The notes beneath the pieces are model-generated. The model did not search any database. It was given only the letters and a program-made list of their open reading frames with translations, and was not told the DNA's origin. DNA of 64,000 nt, from positions 7,691,077 to 7,755,076 of the forward strand of contig CM033408.1 in NCBI GenBank assembly GCA_019426215.1, in the 5' to 3' direction. Position numbers and translations under genes: made by a program. The stretch is from Buddleja alternifolia. Its lineage: Eukaryota > Streptophyta > Magnoliopsida > Lamiales > Scrophulariaceae. This document shows, piece by piece, positions 22,292 through 34,764 of the stretch. The first letter of the stretch is position 1. Every line of letters starts with the position of its first letter.

Positions 22292-23100
22292 AAGTTACTA
22301 AAGTTAGGCTAAAATACAATTTCCCTCCCTAAACTATAGCACTTGTACCAAATACCCTCTGAGCTCTACAATAATAAAATTACCCCCTTCTATAAAATCG
22401 AATTGCCTTAAGTACCGGTACAATTATTCTTTTTTTTTTCATTTCTCCACCATTTTTTTCGCAACTAATATATGTAAGAAAAATATTGTGAAAAAAAATG
22501 ATAGAGAAATGAAAAAATAAAAGGAAAATAATAGTTAAGGTTAATTAAGACAATTTCATATAGTCGTATAGTTTAGGAGGTAACATGTATTTTACCTTTA
22601 AAGTTAATCTACAATAAGATAGAAATAATGAAATAATGCCATTGCAAACTTTAGAACAGAAAGAAACAGATATTGTTGCAGGCAAATCTGCCCCAATTTT
22701 TCTAGTTACTTCGTTCTGTATTTCTATATATTTGAGAGGATTCTAAGAAAAAGAAATTTGTTTCCATTGAGCTAAAACAATATGTCGATGTCTCTAGTAA
22801 ATCAATGTCGTCGTTGAATAGCTATCTTGCTTCAATTTCTTTTTTTAAAAAGAAAAAATGGAAGATTTAGTTACGATTAGAAATTGACTTTCTGTCTTTA
22901 GCCATGGATCTTTTACTCATACTTATTCAATTGGAAGTGTCGATCCAATTCAAAAATTATGTTTCGCAATTTCATAATCCAACTTTTCAATTTATAACTA
23001 GCGATAATTAAGGCAATCCTATATTAATTTAATTTTGTTACAATGTATAGCGTGAATTTTGTTAAATATTAATATAATATGTTTTCACAAAATTAATTTA

Positions 23101-23334
23101 GGTAAAAATTAAACACGGACTCCCTCATTTATTGTGTAATTACCAAAACTTCCCTATTTATTGAAAATTACCAACACACCCCCTCATGTTAAGGGTTTTA
23201 TACAACTATACTCCCTATGTGTTTAACAATTCTTATAATTTTACTCCCTGTAAATCTTACAAATAGACCCTTGAGGAAGTGTATTGGTAATTTTCATTTT
23301 TCAATAAATGAGGGGGTCTGTGTGTAACTTTCCC
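23101..23334. mobile_element. Small inverted-repeat MITE, same family as 1400-1650
   Basis: 234 bp. It shares CCCTCATTTATTGTGTAATTACCA with the copy in the methyltransferase intron. The flanking TTAATTTA is perfect at 23093-23100 and 23335-23342. Both arms contain ACCCCCTCAT-like words. Confidence 0.7.
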
Positions 23335-23342
23335 TTAATTTA

Positions 23343-24640
23343 ATACTAGTGCTCAACATATTTGACAAAGAAACCTAGTGCAATTATTGTGATTGGGGAG
23401 GTGCTAGTGAATGGTTTTAAATGGCTTAGGTAAGTTTGCAACTTTAGGCTTCCTTTGGGGTCTGAGATTTTGTTGGATAAGATTTGGTTCCATTTGGGAC
23501 TTTTTCGGGTCTAACTTTGTCCTTGTATAGGAAATAGTCGAGCCCAACCCATCCCACTATGGAATCGATCCCTATTAGACACCATATTTTTGGAACCGAT
23601 CAATTTGGACCCGACCCAAACCTAAGCCGATCCACCAGTTTGCCACTCCTGAAATCTCAAACTTCTAGGCAGAAAAGTTTATTTTATTTTTTTCATCATA
23701 ACTTGTTCGAACATTTCTACTTCCTAGTTATTGTGAATTTGTGATAAGGGGAATAATACTCCGCTATAAGAGACGTGAGGCCCTTTGTTCGGTGGACCGG
23801 CTACAACTCGTTGACCCACAAACCGGTAGAGGCACTAATAAATTCTGCTCCGACGCCACTTTATTATGGGGTTAATTCATCCCCAGAAAATCGATTACTT
23901 ACAGCTTCTTTTGTTCTAGAAATTTGACAAGGAAATAGAAGGAAAATTAATTTCTTTTGTTTGGTTACTAGAGAAAAGGAAAAAGAAAAAAAAATGAGAG
24001 AGAAAACTTAATGTTAATTTGAGCCAATTCCTTTTTCTCACCACTTGACGAGGAAAATGGTGGAAAACAAGAAGTTTTTCCTTTTCCTTTCCTTTTCTTT
24101 TCTTCACCAAAATCCTTGAACCAAACAACGCGTTAAGGAAATTGTTGTGTCAGTTGGTACTCATGTATATATTTACATATGAAGTGTATATATATCTCAC
24201 ACTGAATATACTATGTAACGTCTATAGAATCTTGAAACTCTTTTCAAGTTATAAATAGGTGAAGAGTTGATTTATGGTGAAACACCAAGCAAAATTTCAT
24301 TGTATAGGTATTTTGTTCAAATATATGTAAGAAAGAATGAATAAGAATCGTGTCTAATGCGGCAATACGAATCATTAGTTGGCCAAAAACAAAAGCACTT
24401 CAACTAAAATCATTAGTTGGCCCGAAACAAATCCAGTACAAGAAAAAACCCAGATCGATGCACATGTTCAAACACACCAAAATCTAGGTGATTATATGGT
24501 GGACCGAGATCCATCATACATTGTTGGGTAGAGATGTATGTTGGTAAAAACACCTCAATCAACCTAATCCAGCAGTAATATAGTCCCCGGTCCAGTCCAT
24601 CATAAAATCACTCCCAAAATTACATATTAGAAGCAGAAGC
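23343..24640. other. Intergenic DNA downstream of eL31 copy A
   Basis: Mostly unassigned. The sequence CAGTTTGCCACTCCT (23637-23651) looks like the right terminus of an old hAT element of the TAGGGGTGGCAA type, with GATCC/GACCC words to its left, but no left end or TSD was found. Confidence 0.4.
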
Positions 24641-24961
24641 TCAATATCACTTAATTTTTAGCAATTGCAAACGCTGCCCTGCTCAAGCAGCAACTTCGAT
24701 TGTGATTTAAAAATGCAGCAGGAGAAGCATTTAAGTAAAAGATTGAATTTCAAGCATAACAATCGTGTAAACTTGTCATACTTCTCAAAAACACAAGCTA
24801 CAAAATCAAGTGAATTCAAATATAAGAATACCCATCTCAAAACAGGCCGCATTGCATCACGAAGTTTGCATAGTATCCTAATAAGTTGCACTTTTCTAAA
24901 CATAAAAGACCTCAGAGGTAAACGCAAAATTCAACTCGGTAAAATGTTTCAAGTAGATATT

Positions 24962-27319
24962 TCATTCTTCCTCATCGATGACTTGGGTGCCCAATCCCTT
25001 CAGACCTCCATCTGGAATTTCTGCAACGGTTACCAAAGAGTAAAGCTCCTCTTTCGCATCTTCATCATCGTTCCTCTTTCTAGCGATGCGAACACGGATT
25101 CTTCTTGGTACACTTCTAATTCCACGGCTCCATATGTGTTTGTTCAACTTGACGTCAACTCTCACATCATTAGTCCCCATGGCCTTCTGGGCGAACTTCC
25201 TTATTTCCTTAATGGCATTTGGTGCCTTCTTCTTGAAGGTGCTGCATTCAAATCCATTATTTAGTAAATTATATGTATTTGATGCACAAAACAGCATAAT
25301 AAGTTTCTGAGAATGCATAACTTCAATTTTGGTTAGAAAAATAAGTCCAGTTGTTTGAAGATTATGAAAAGATAAAAATCTTGTAATTGAAGACTTCTCG
25401 AAAGCACATTTCAGCAAACTTAACAACTTCTGGATCTACTTTTGAATCCCCCACTATAATTACCCAACGGAAAACACAACACGAGATGTCAGTGTCCTGA
25501 CCATAGTTGTTAATGGCGAATGGCGAATGGCGCAGCGTGGCGCAGAAGGTCCCATGGCGCATGGCGCAAGGCGCAAGGCGCAAGGCGCGGCGCGCGCCTT
25601 ATCGAAGTTAATTAGTTGTATATAATACCCCAAAATTTCAATTTCAACTACTATTACATATTATAATAATTAATATTCTAATTTTCAAACATGCAAATGT
25701 TCTCATATCAACATGTAATACATAAATAATCTTGAAATAAAACAAACCGATCCAATTTTGAAACAAACAAATGTTCTGGCAACATCCTTACTACTGTAAA
25801 ACCATGAAAGAATACACGGATTGGATGGTTACAGCGAGAGTTTGAGATGGGTTTGTTTTGGGACCGTTGGAAATATCACCAAATTGCCCCAATTTGCCCC
25901 AATTTTACTAAATTTTACTAGTTGACCCAATTTTGACCTTACAATTTTGACCAAAATTGTCTAAGGTTCTTCTCTTTCAAAAGTGCGCCATGTCATGAAC
26001 CATGGCGCACAGGCTGCGCCATTTGCGCCATGCGCCATGGCGCGCGCCTTTTACAACTATGGTCCTGACATTCAGAATAAGTGGTCAGTACATTGTCCCA
26101 ACGCGAGATTGTCATATGGAGAAGCATATAATTACAAAGCTCATGTACATAGTGAAGTTGTTGGACTGAATGAGCACACAATAATAAGAAATTGTAGTGC
26201 AACGCAAGTGCCAATATACCTGGTAATAAACCCAGTTCGTTCCCTGGGTAATTAGAAGTTCTCCCAAGTGACATCAAAAGATTGAAAAACAAAAAACACA
26301 AAAATTCAAATATAAAAGCATATTTGCTACTGTAAACTCCTAAAGCATTCTTCATTTCTATCCTAATCTCAGTTTTCCAAAGAATGTCCACAGAGTATGC
26401 ATCATGTACGCGTAATTAATAAACAGAGACAAATCTCAATAAGCATGTCACATTTTTACCAAACTTCTTCATTGCAAGATGCAGAAACAAAAAAGAATAT
26501 AAACATAAATAGTAGGTAACAATCGCCACATTTCAGGCCAAGGCGTTACTGTAAATAGGAAATCACCAGTAAACGTAATACGTACAAGGAAAAATATTAT
26601 CAGCTTTAACAAGGATGTCACAACTGGACGACAGAATTTAACCCCCAAAGTACAAAATATTGCATTAATTGGGGCAAGCAATTATCAGCTATGTTCCTCG
26701 GACTACAACTGAAATTCTGTTCTTACTGTTAACTTTGTTCAGAAACTGTCAATAGTGGGGTTAAGACTACACTTGTATATGATTATTTACAAATCCATCA
26801 TCAGTCCACGGTTTCGAGAAATTCAGAAATACTCCAATCAAATTTCATTGCAGAGCAAAATTTCAGGATACTATTCTGCTTATATAAATTCATCATTAAA
26901 TAATAACCCAAATCATTTATAAATAAACTCATTTTTCACTGATACACAGGAAATTGATTGCAAGGCAGATAGACACTCCAAAATAAAATTAAAAAAATAC
27001 ACAAAAACTTCAAAAAAATTAGATCCGCAGAAGACGACACATATATCCACCATTGGGTTATAGAATAAACATGCAACAACGAAAATACAGATATGAATTA
27101 GATATAAATATGAAAACTTGATCTCAACAGCACGCCGAGTAAATGACAAACAAACTAAAGAATCTCTTGATCACAATAAAACACACACATACATATACAT
27201 ACAAATATATACATATATATGTCGAGAGAGTACCATCCGTGAAGGCGTTTGTGTAGATTAATGGTGTACTCTCTGGTGACAACCTCTTCTTTCCTCGCCT
27301 TGCTACCCTTCTCCACCAT
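24962..27319 (-). CDS. RPL31: 60S ribosomal protein eL31 (L31), copy A
   Basis: Two coding exons: 27319-27234 (86 bp) and 25241-24962 (280 bp), joined to 121 residues, the normal length. Exon 1 gives [28 protein letters not shown] and ends in TG before GTAC. Exon 2 starts with C after GCAG, completing Cys29 and reading [22 protein letters not shown]. The end is [37 protein letters not shown]... DEEE. eL31 sits near the peptide exit tunnel of the large subunit. Copy A has Asn53 where B and C have Thr. The 1992-bp intron holds a hAT element (25502-26061). Exons, splice sites and stop are intact. It is in the same orientation as two further copies at 30.1 and 41.3 kb. Confidence 0.95.
25502..26061. 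mobile_element. hAT-type element with GGCGC-rich subterminal arrays, inside eL31-A intron
   Basis: 560 bp. It starts CATAGTTGTTAA and ends TTACAACTATG; the outer 9 bp are perfect inverted repeats. The 8-bp TSD GTCCTGAC is perfect at 25494-25501 and 26062-26069. Both ends carry dense GGCGCA, GGCGAATGGCG and TGCGCCA words (about 25514-25604 and 25984-26050), while the middle is AT-rich. The corresponding intron site in copy B lacks it. No ORF. Confidence 0.9.
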
Positions 27320-27381
27320 TGTCGCCGCTGACTCGGATCAAATGCACCGTTTGTTTTCACTGAAGCTTTGGGGCGGCTCAG

Positions 27382-27390
27382 AAACCCTAG
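27382..27390 (-). promoter_or_regulatory. Telo-box of eL31 copy A
   Basis: AAACCCTAG on the + strand (CTAGGGTTT toward the gene), 63 bp upstream of the ATG. Telo-boxes are common in plant ribosomal-protein promoters, and the same motif sits at equivalent positions in copies B and C. Confidence 0.75.
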
Positions 27391-27520
27391 ATACACTGGT
27401 GGAAGATTTATATCAGCATTGTTATTTGTGTAAAATACACTTTGCCCCAAACTGTTTTAAATATATTAAAAACAGCCCCCCACCCCAAAAACTCACAATT
27501 CATACATTTTAGTCCCCGAT

Positions 27521-27812
27521 CTATGATGCACAGATCCTCTTAAAAATAACTTGTGCAGTATCGTACTGTATCCAATATGGATACTCTCAGATACCGTGTT
27601 TGGACCATATTGAAGTGTTTGAAAATAAAAAGAAAATACTGTATCCAACACAAAATTTGAAATATCCGACCAAACAGAGTGTTTATTTAGTATTATACAA
27701 TATTTTTTGGGCTATAAGTTAAACAAATGTCAAAGAAATTTAAATAATTAGAGATTTGTCGTATTTCATATCCGTGTCGTATCGTATCATCATCCGTGTA
27801 ACATCGCCCCTA
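27521..27812. mobile_element. hAT-type element (CTATGATGCA family, copy 2), upstream of eL31-A
   Basis: The left end CTATGATGCACAGATCC and the following 30 bp match the reverse complement of the right end of 39718-40633. The right end is decayed (ATCCGTGTAACATCG). The flanks TCCCCGAT and CCCTAATT-like sequence match poorly, so the TSD is uncertain. Comparison with the homologous upstream region of copy B (near 34650-34690) shows this block is extra in A. Confidence 0.6.
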
Positions 27813-27854
27813 ATTTGTAAATTGCTTTTGACTTTTTATTCGACTTTTTATTTA

Positions 27855-28217
27855 AGTGCATGTCTCTATTAGTCCTTCAATTTTACGTTTAGAATTAATT
27901 TGGTCCCTCAACTTCTAATTACGTCGATTGAGTCACTCAACTCAAAAAAAAGCCCAATTTTCGATCAATTTTGGTTGGAAAGTTGGTCACCTGCCACACA
28001 CATGCATGTTTTATTAATTACGAAATATTGATTTTGCCCTTTACATTGGTCATTTGCATGCCGCATGATCAACTTTCTGGCCAAAATTGACCGATTGAGA
28101 CGAGGGACCACAATGAAATAAATTGTTGAGTTGAGAGACTCAATCGACACAATTAGAAATTGAGAGATCAAAGTGATTTTGAAAATAAAGTTAAGGGACT
28201 AATAGTGACATTACCCC
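27855..28217. mobile_element. Mutator-like MITE with long inverted repeats
   Basis: 363 bp. The arms pair over more than 90 bp (CTATTAGTCCTTCAATTTTA... against ...AAGGGACTAATAG). The 9-bp TSD TTTTATTTA is perfect at 27846-27854 and 28218-28226. Both arms contain GGTCCCTCAAC and GATTGAGTC words. No ORF. Confidence 0.82.
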
Positions 28218-28226
28218 TTTTATTTA

Positions 28227-29250
28227 TAACTCCCCTACTTATTTTATATCTAATTAGGTCGCCAAGTTTCTTTCTAAAGTGAATTATTTTAGATTTGTGG
28301 TGTTATATTATCACATATTTTTTACTTTCTGTAAAATAAGATAAAACGTATATTTGAGACTTTGCAAAATTAAAAAATCATGTATCAAATTTCATAAGAA
28401 GCTAGTATATATATATATATATATATATATCATAGTTCAGAGTCAGACTGATACCTATTTAGGAGATATGGACCTATGGAGAAGTAATATGGGACAAAAT
28501 TTATAAATATTTTGAAGAATTTAAGTAAAAAAGTTGCTTTTGGTGCATGAAAAATACATGCTTATAAAAACGGTGTAGAAATATGTATGTATACATCTAA
28601 CCTTTTTAATTGATGCACACCTTTGGGGTGAACAAAGTTGAAATTTTTTTATACATGTGATAAAAAAATTATATAGATGTGAAGTTATTAAATTTGAAAT
28701 GTAAAACAAACCATTTTTCTTTTGTTGCATAATTTAAGTTCCTAATAATTTGATTAGAAATTTAGAATAGTTGGTTTGTTGTCTATAAGTTACAACATAA
28801 ATACCTTAATATGTGATTGTTATTCCAAATCATATATTGTATTTAGATCGTCTAAAATGAAAAATAAAAAATAAAATAAAAAAAGTTTGAAAATGATGAA
28901 TAATTATCCAAAAAAAAAAACATTGCCATAGTTAATTTGGATAAATATTTTTCATCTATATTTGTTGAAAACTACACATAAGTAATTTCCATACTTGAAA
29001 ATTAAATAGCAATAATAGGAGACTGTTTGAAGTATATATAAGGTATTTAAATGTATAGAGAAAACTGATTTACCTCTTTAAAGAAAATACTGATAAATTC
29101 AAAATCATGTGCACTGCACTAATTTCTTTTAGAAATAATATAAAACACACTCGATAATAATTTCTTATTGAAAATATAAACTATATACTCCATAAATTAT
29201 TAATATACAACAAGCTCAATTGTCCCTGAACACTTCACAACTGGGGGTGA
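28227..29250. other. AT-rich intergenic DNA
   Basis: Very AT-rich with a (TA)n run at about 28408-28430. No gene, RNA or bounded repeat was recognised. Confidence 0.4.
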
Positions 29251-29258
29251 TTTTACGA

Positions 29259-29600
29259 TAGAGGTAGTCATCGAGTCCTGCAGGCCCGAGTCGAGCTCAA
29301 ATTATTTTGAACTCGAGCCGAGCTTTTCTTACAAGCCAAACTCAATCCAATGTATACATGTTCCGAGGCTCGCGAGCTGTATAAAAAATAAATTTTTATT
29401 TATTTGTTTATTAATATATATAATATTATACATATAAAAATATTATATTTAGTAATTATCATAATTATTTTCAATAATATATATGTATATATTGTTAAAA
29501 AAATTAATAATACATATTAATAAAAATAAAAAATATTTGTTTTCTATATATTTTTGAGCACAAGGCCAAGCTCGATCCAAACTCGCTCGTGTACACCCTA
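29259..29600. mobile_element. Decayed hAT MITE with CTCGAG/GAGCTC words
   Basis: 342 bp. The left end TAGAGGTAGTCATCGAG and the right end CTCGTGTACACCCTA fit the TAGGGGTGT terminus with several changes. The flanks TTTTACGA and TTCTACAA match at 6 of 8. Subterminal words GAGTCGAGCTC, GAACTCGAGCC and AAGCTCGATCC are of the same type as in 32821-33779. Confidence 0.5.
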
Positions 29601-30082
29601 TTCTACAATAGAGTAGAACACATGCACCATTTCAATAGTTCCAATCCAACCATATACAGCTTGATGCAAGAATATGATGATCAAGCACATCAAATCACCT
29701 CAATCCAAAGGTGTATTATGGATTTGGGAATTGGTCGGATTCGTCAGAGAATCACTCCCAAAATCGATTGTAATAACAAAAGCTCAATAATGCTTATTTC
29801 TAATGGTCGCAAAACACTGCCGTGCACAAGCAACAACTTCGAACATGATTAATATGCCAGGAGGAGAAGCAATTTTAAGTAATTGATCAAATTTCAAGCA
29901 CAACAAAAATGTAAACATGTCACACTTTTCAAAAATAAAAGCTACAAAATCAAGTGAATTCAAAATCAAAAGTGTCATTAACAAGTTGCAATATACTAAC
30001 GAGTTGCACTTTTTTAATCGAAAAATCTCAGGAGGTGAAAGCAAAATTCAACTTGGTAAAATGCTTAATTTAGAAGGAAGTT

Positions 30083-31810
30083 TCATTCCTCCTCATCGAT
30101 GACTTGGGTTCCCAATCCTTTCAAACCTCCATCTGGAATTTCTGCAACAGTTACCAAAGAGTAAAGCTCCTCTTTGGCATCTTCGTCATCGTTTCTCTTT
30201 CGTGCAATGCGAACGCGGATTCTTCTTGGTACACTTCTAATTCCACGGCTCCATATGTGTTTGTTCAACTTGACGTCAACTCTCACATCAGTAGTCCCCA
30301 TGGCCTTCTGGGCAAACTTTCTTATTTCCTTGATGGCATTTGGCGCCTTCTTCTTGAAGGTGCTGCATTCAGATACATTATTCAGTCAATTAAATGTAAT
30401 TGAAGCGTATAATAAAATTCTAAGACACCACATAAAAAAGGTATGTCCAACTGTTTGCAGATTATGGAAAGAAAAAAAAAATTGTATTCAAAACTTCCTT
30501 GAAAGCATAATTCAGCAAATTTAACAACTTAACTAGAAACATCATCAAGAGGAACTTCTGGATTTACTTCTGAATACACTATAAGTATCACTTTAGAACA
30601 CACCACGAGATGGCATTGTCCCAACATTTGAAATATGATGCATCATATGTTTTGCAGCAATACCAGAGCATATGGAAAAGCGTACAAGTACATTGCTCAT
30701 GTACAGGCTGAAGTTATTGGACTGAATATGCAAACACATAGAGATCAATCATACTGCAAAACAAGTACCAATATAACTGGGCAATCAGCTTAGTTCATTC
30801 CATCGGTAACTATAAGTTCTCTGAAATGACATCAAAAAAATTGAAAAAAACAAAAATCACAAAAATTTAGATGTAGAAGCATATTTAATAACTCCTAAAG
30901 CATTCTTCATTTCTTTCGTCGTCTTTTCTCGGTTTCCTAAATATTTTTCACAAGATATGTAATTTATATAAAAGACAAATCTCAATAAGCATGTCACATT
31001 TTTCGGAACTTGTTCATTGGAAGATATGGACATAAAACAAAGGACTATATGATTAAATATAAGGTAACAATCCCCCAGATATTTTACACCAAGCTGTTAC
31101 GGTAAGTAGGAAATTACCGCTACCAACAATATGCTCAAGGAAGAATTATAATGCATCTTTAACAAGGGAGTCTCAACTAGGAGGCAGAATTGTACAACCC
31201 CCCCGAAAACCCCATCCCCAACAACAAAGTTCAAACATTATTGCATAAATCGAGTCAAGAAATTATCAGCTATTGCGGGTGATTATCTTCCTTGGACTAC
31301 AACAGAACCTCTGTTCTAGCTTTTAACTTTATCGGAGATTATGAACTACACTTGCATATGATTATTTACAAATTATTTACACTTGTATAAGATTCCAAAA
31401 AATTTGAATTACTCCAATCAAGTTTCATCGCAGAGCAAAATTTCGGGATAACATTCTGCTATCATGAATCCATCACTAAAAATCCCAAATCATTCATAAA
31501 TTAAGTCATTTCTAACTGGACCATAGAAATTGATTAAAAGAGAGCTAGACACTCTAAAATAAAAAGATACACAACGATTTCAGAAACTTTAGTTATACGA
31601 AGGAAGATATATATATATATACATATACATATATATATAGCCACCACTGGATTAGAAAATAAACATTCAACAACGAAAATGCAGAATATGAATTAGATAT
31701 AAATATGAAAAATAAATCTCGTTAGCACATCGACTAAATGATAAACAAATTAAAGAATATCTAAATCACATTAAAATTTAACACACACAAACACATCTAT
31801 AAATATATAC

Positions 31811-31857
<47 letters not shown>

Positions 31858-31946
31858 TACCATCCGTGAAGGCGTTTGTGTAGATTGATGGTGTACTCCC
31901 TGGTGACAACCTCTTCTTTCCGCGCTTTACTACCCTTCTCCACCAT
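30083..31946 (-). CDS. RPL31: 60S ribosomal protein eL31 (L31), copy B
   Basis: Exons 31946-31861 (86 bp) and 30362-30083 (280 bp) give 121 residues. The N-terminus is [28 protein letters not shown], and exon 2 contains [36 protein letters not shown] and ends VIDEEE. Splice sites match copy A base for base (TG before GTAC; GCAG before CACC). The intron is 1498 bp and begins with (CT)n/(TA)n repeats on the transcript strand just after the donor. About 250 bp of 3' flank and the promoter, including a telo-box, are homologous to A. A 2.5-kb Mutator-type element sits 152 bp upstream of the ATG. Nothing in the coding region suggests a pseudogene. Confidence 0.95.
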
Positions 31947-32010
31947 TGTTGCCGCTGACTGAGAGCAAAATGCACCTGTTTTTTTCCCTGAAGCTTTGGG
32001 GCCGCTAAAG

Positions 32011-32019
32011 AAACCCTAG
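32011..32019 (-). promoter_or_regulatory. Telo-box of eL31 copy B
   Basis: AAACCCTAG on the + strand, 65 bp upstream of the ATG and in the same context as in copies A and C (downstream of AAGCTTTGGGG... on the + strand). Confidence 0.75.
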
Positions 32020-32098
32020 ACTCCTTGGAGGAAGATTTATATCAGCCTTGTTATTTGTGTAAATATATACTTTGCCCTAATAGTTATCAATATAACAA

Positions 32099-32987
32099 GG
32101 GATAATTATAATTTACCCCCTGTGTTAATCCGAAATTGCTAAAGACCTCTCTCTGTTAAAAAAATAGGCGAAAACACCCCTCTGTTATCTTTTAGTTGGC
32201 TCACTTCCCACTTCCGTCTATCAAAGCTAACGGTGTTAACTTTTTTTGTACGTTGCCCGTTATACCCTTCTATTTTTAGGTATTAATCATTAAAGACTTA
32301 AAATCTTGACCGGTGGATTGTATGGCAAAATCTCAACAGTCAAATCTCTCCAAAAATCAAAGTATTTATTAAATAAACTTAAATCAATTTTTTACATTAA
32401 TCAACTTAAATATGTTCATCAATTCTCCCACAAAACAGGTTGAGATTTTAGGGTTTTTTACTCCAATATTCAAAGTAGAGAGATGTGCAGGGGTCTCGAG
32501 ATCTAGGTCGAACGACGAGAGAGGAATAACGACGGGGGCGGTTAGGAATCAGGATTCAGAGGTGACAGCGGAGGCGGCGGCAGTTTTTCCATTGGGTTGT
32601 CAAGTATTGGCGATTTCAAGGCAGTAGATGGGGGTGATGTGGTAGCGATTCAGGGGAGACTTGCGACAGCAATTTTAGAGAAGAAGAAGGAGACTAGCGG
32701 CGGCAGAAATCGGGGTAAGAGAAACATTTGTGGTGGCGCTGTGGTGGTTTTGAGAGGTTGAAGATGGGGTTGAGAGGTTGAAGATGTGGGTGTTGTGCAA
32801 TGGGGTTGAGAGGTTGAACATAGGGGTGTAACTTGAGCCGAGCCGGCTCGCGAGCTTAGCTGGCTCGGCTCGAATGAGCTCGACTCGAGCTCGAGCTTGA
32901 GCTTTTAGTCGAGCTCGAGCTCGAGCCTCTTTCTCTCTGAAAAAAGCTCGCGAGCCGGCTCGCGAGCTCACTTTATATATATTTTTA

Positions 32988-33022
<35 letters not shown>

Positions 33023-34605
33023 CTGTAATATAGGGGATTGCCCTTTATTCTTGATAGATTCCCTCCCTTGTCTCCCACTCAGATAAAGGGTAGAATTATT
33101 ATAATATTTATATATTAAAATAATATATAATTTACTAAACTTAAAAATAAAGAACCACCTAATATCTAATACATTTGATAAAGAAACATGAACAACACAA
33201 CGTTTAACAAAGCAGCAGAAAGTGTAGAACCCCATGCCTTCTTTTCATTTCAAATCGCCACCACAGCTCCCGGCCAATTTCCAGCCTGTAAATGCTAGCA
33301 ACCACCGGGCACAACCTTCCACAACCAACCATCCATCTTCTGCCTTTGCCAAATTCTGCCGGAAAACCACCGTAGATCTGAGCTGAACCGCATCAAACAT
33401 CCTTCGTACAAATCTTTGAACCCTCACCGGCAAGCACCATGTTGTGCGGGACCACCATAACCTCCGCCCGCACATCACCGCCACGCGAAGCCACCACCGC
33501 CACCTTCTCTATAAATGCATTGTTAGTTTTTATTTCTTATTTTTTTTTCTACTTATAAACTAGAATGAGCAGCAGCAGTAGATCTAGGCTCGCGAGCTTG
33601 GCTTAGGCTCGCGAGCCTGGGCTCGATTCAAGCTCGTGAATTCGAGCTCACGAGCTCGAGCCGAGCTGTTCTTATAGCTTACGAGCTCGAGCTCGAACTC
33701 TATTATTCAGGGTCGAGCTCGAGCTCGAGCCTGGCAAAATCGCCAGGCTCGGCTCGAGCTCGGCTCGATTACACCCCTAGTTGAACATGAAGTTTGAAAA
33801 TTGGAAATTCAAAATAAAAGAAAAGAAGAAATTGGAGAAAAAAATTATGATCTAAGATTAAAAAGTACATGAAATACTAGAAAATTATTTATTCCCCTTA
33901 ATTTTGAATATTCATAAAAGTAATTGGATAAAAATATATATTTAAGAATCTTGTTTTTTTTCCCCTTAATTTTGAATATTCATAAAAGTAATTGGATAAA
34001 AAAATACATATTTAAGAATCTTATTTTTTTCTCCTTCTTTTCTAGTTTATGAAATAATTTATGCTAATTATTTTGTACTTGGATATTATTATTACTATTT
34101 AGTGTTTGAATATTTATTATTATTGAATATTATTTCTAATTAGTAGGCAATATTTCAATATATATATATATATATTATTTATATATATATATATATATTA
34201 TTTTAACATAATATTAATTTTTTAATATTTTAGAGAATTATAAAAGGGCATAAAAAGGTTCAAATAAAATAATAAAAGCCCCTCCACATGAACAATTAAA
34301 ATAGGGGTCAATTTTCCTTGCATATAAGTCAATTTCGCACAACCTCGTTTATATATATTATTTTAACTTGCACTTTAGAACAATTAAAATGTGTCAATTT
34401 CCCTTGCACTTTAGTGTGAAAGGTCAATCAAAAACATCAAAAATCGCACAACCTGCGCGTGAAACACACACTCCGTTAGTTTCTAACGGAAGGGGGGTTT
34501 CGCACAGGATTTAAGATAACAGAGGGGTGTTTTTGCCTATTTTTTTAACAGAGAGGGGTTTTTAGCAATTTCGGACTAACACAGGGGGTAAATTATAATT
34601 ATCCC
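32099..34605. mobile_element. Mutator-type non-autonomous element with long TIRs and GC-rich cargo
   Basis: 2507 bp. TIRs of roughly 95 bp (GGGATAATTATAATTTACCC... with CCCCTGTGTTA and CACCCCTCTGTTATCTT) are nearly perfect inverted copies at both ends. The 9-bp TSD ATATAACAA is perfect at 32090-32098 and 34606-34614. A GC-rich, gene-like stretch lies at 32470-32760 (AGCGGAGGCGGCGGCAG...), and a nested hAT element occupies 32821-33779. No transposase. This could be a Pack-MULE, but the cargo is not identified. Confidence 0.88.
32821..33779. mobile_element. hAT MITE of the TAGGGGTGT group with GAGCTCGAGC arrays
   Basis: 959 bp nested in the Mutator-type element. The ends TAGGGGTGTAAC and GATTACACCCCTA are inverted repeats, and the TSD GTTGAACA is perfect at 32813-32820 and 33780-33787. 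Both ends carry arrays of GAGCTCGAGC, GCTCGCGAGC and GAGCCGGCTC. The interior contains a (TA)n run and a GC-rich block at 33244-33510 (GCCACCACCGCC-type sequence) that resembles captured coding DNA. Confidence 0.92.
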
Positions 34606-34764
34606 ATATAACAAAAACACCTCTAAATTCATAATTCATAAATTTTAGTCCCTCGTGGAGTCGTGGTACCATTATGTTACAAATCCGTTAATTGATTTTG
34701 ACTTTTTACTGGCATCTTTACCACGTGGAAATTTCAAGGCTCGTATTATATTGTTTTCATTTCT

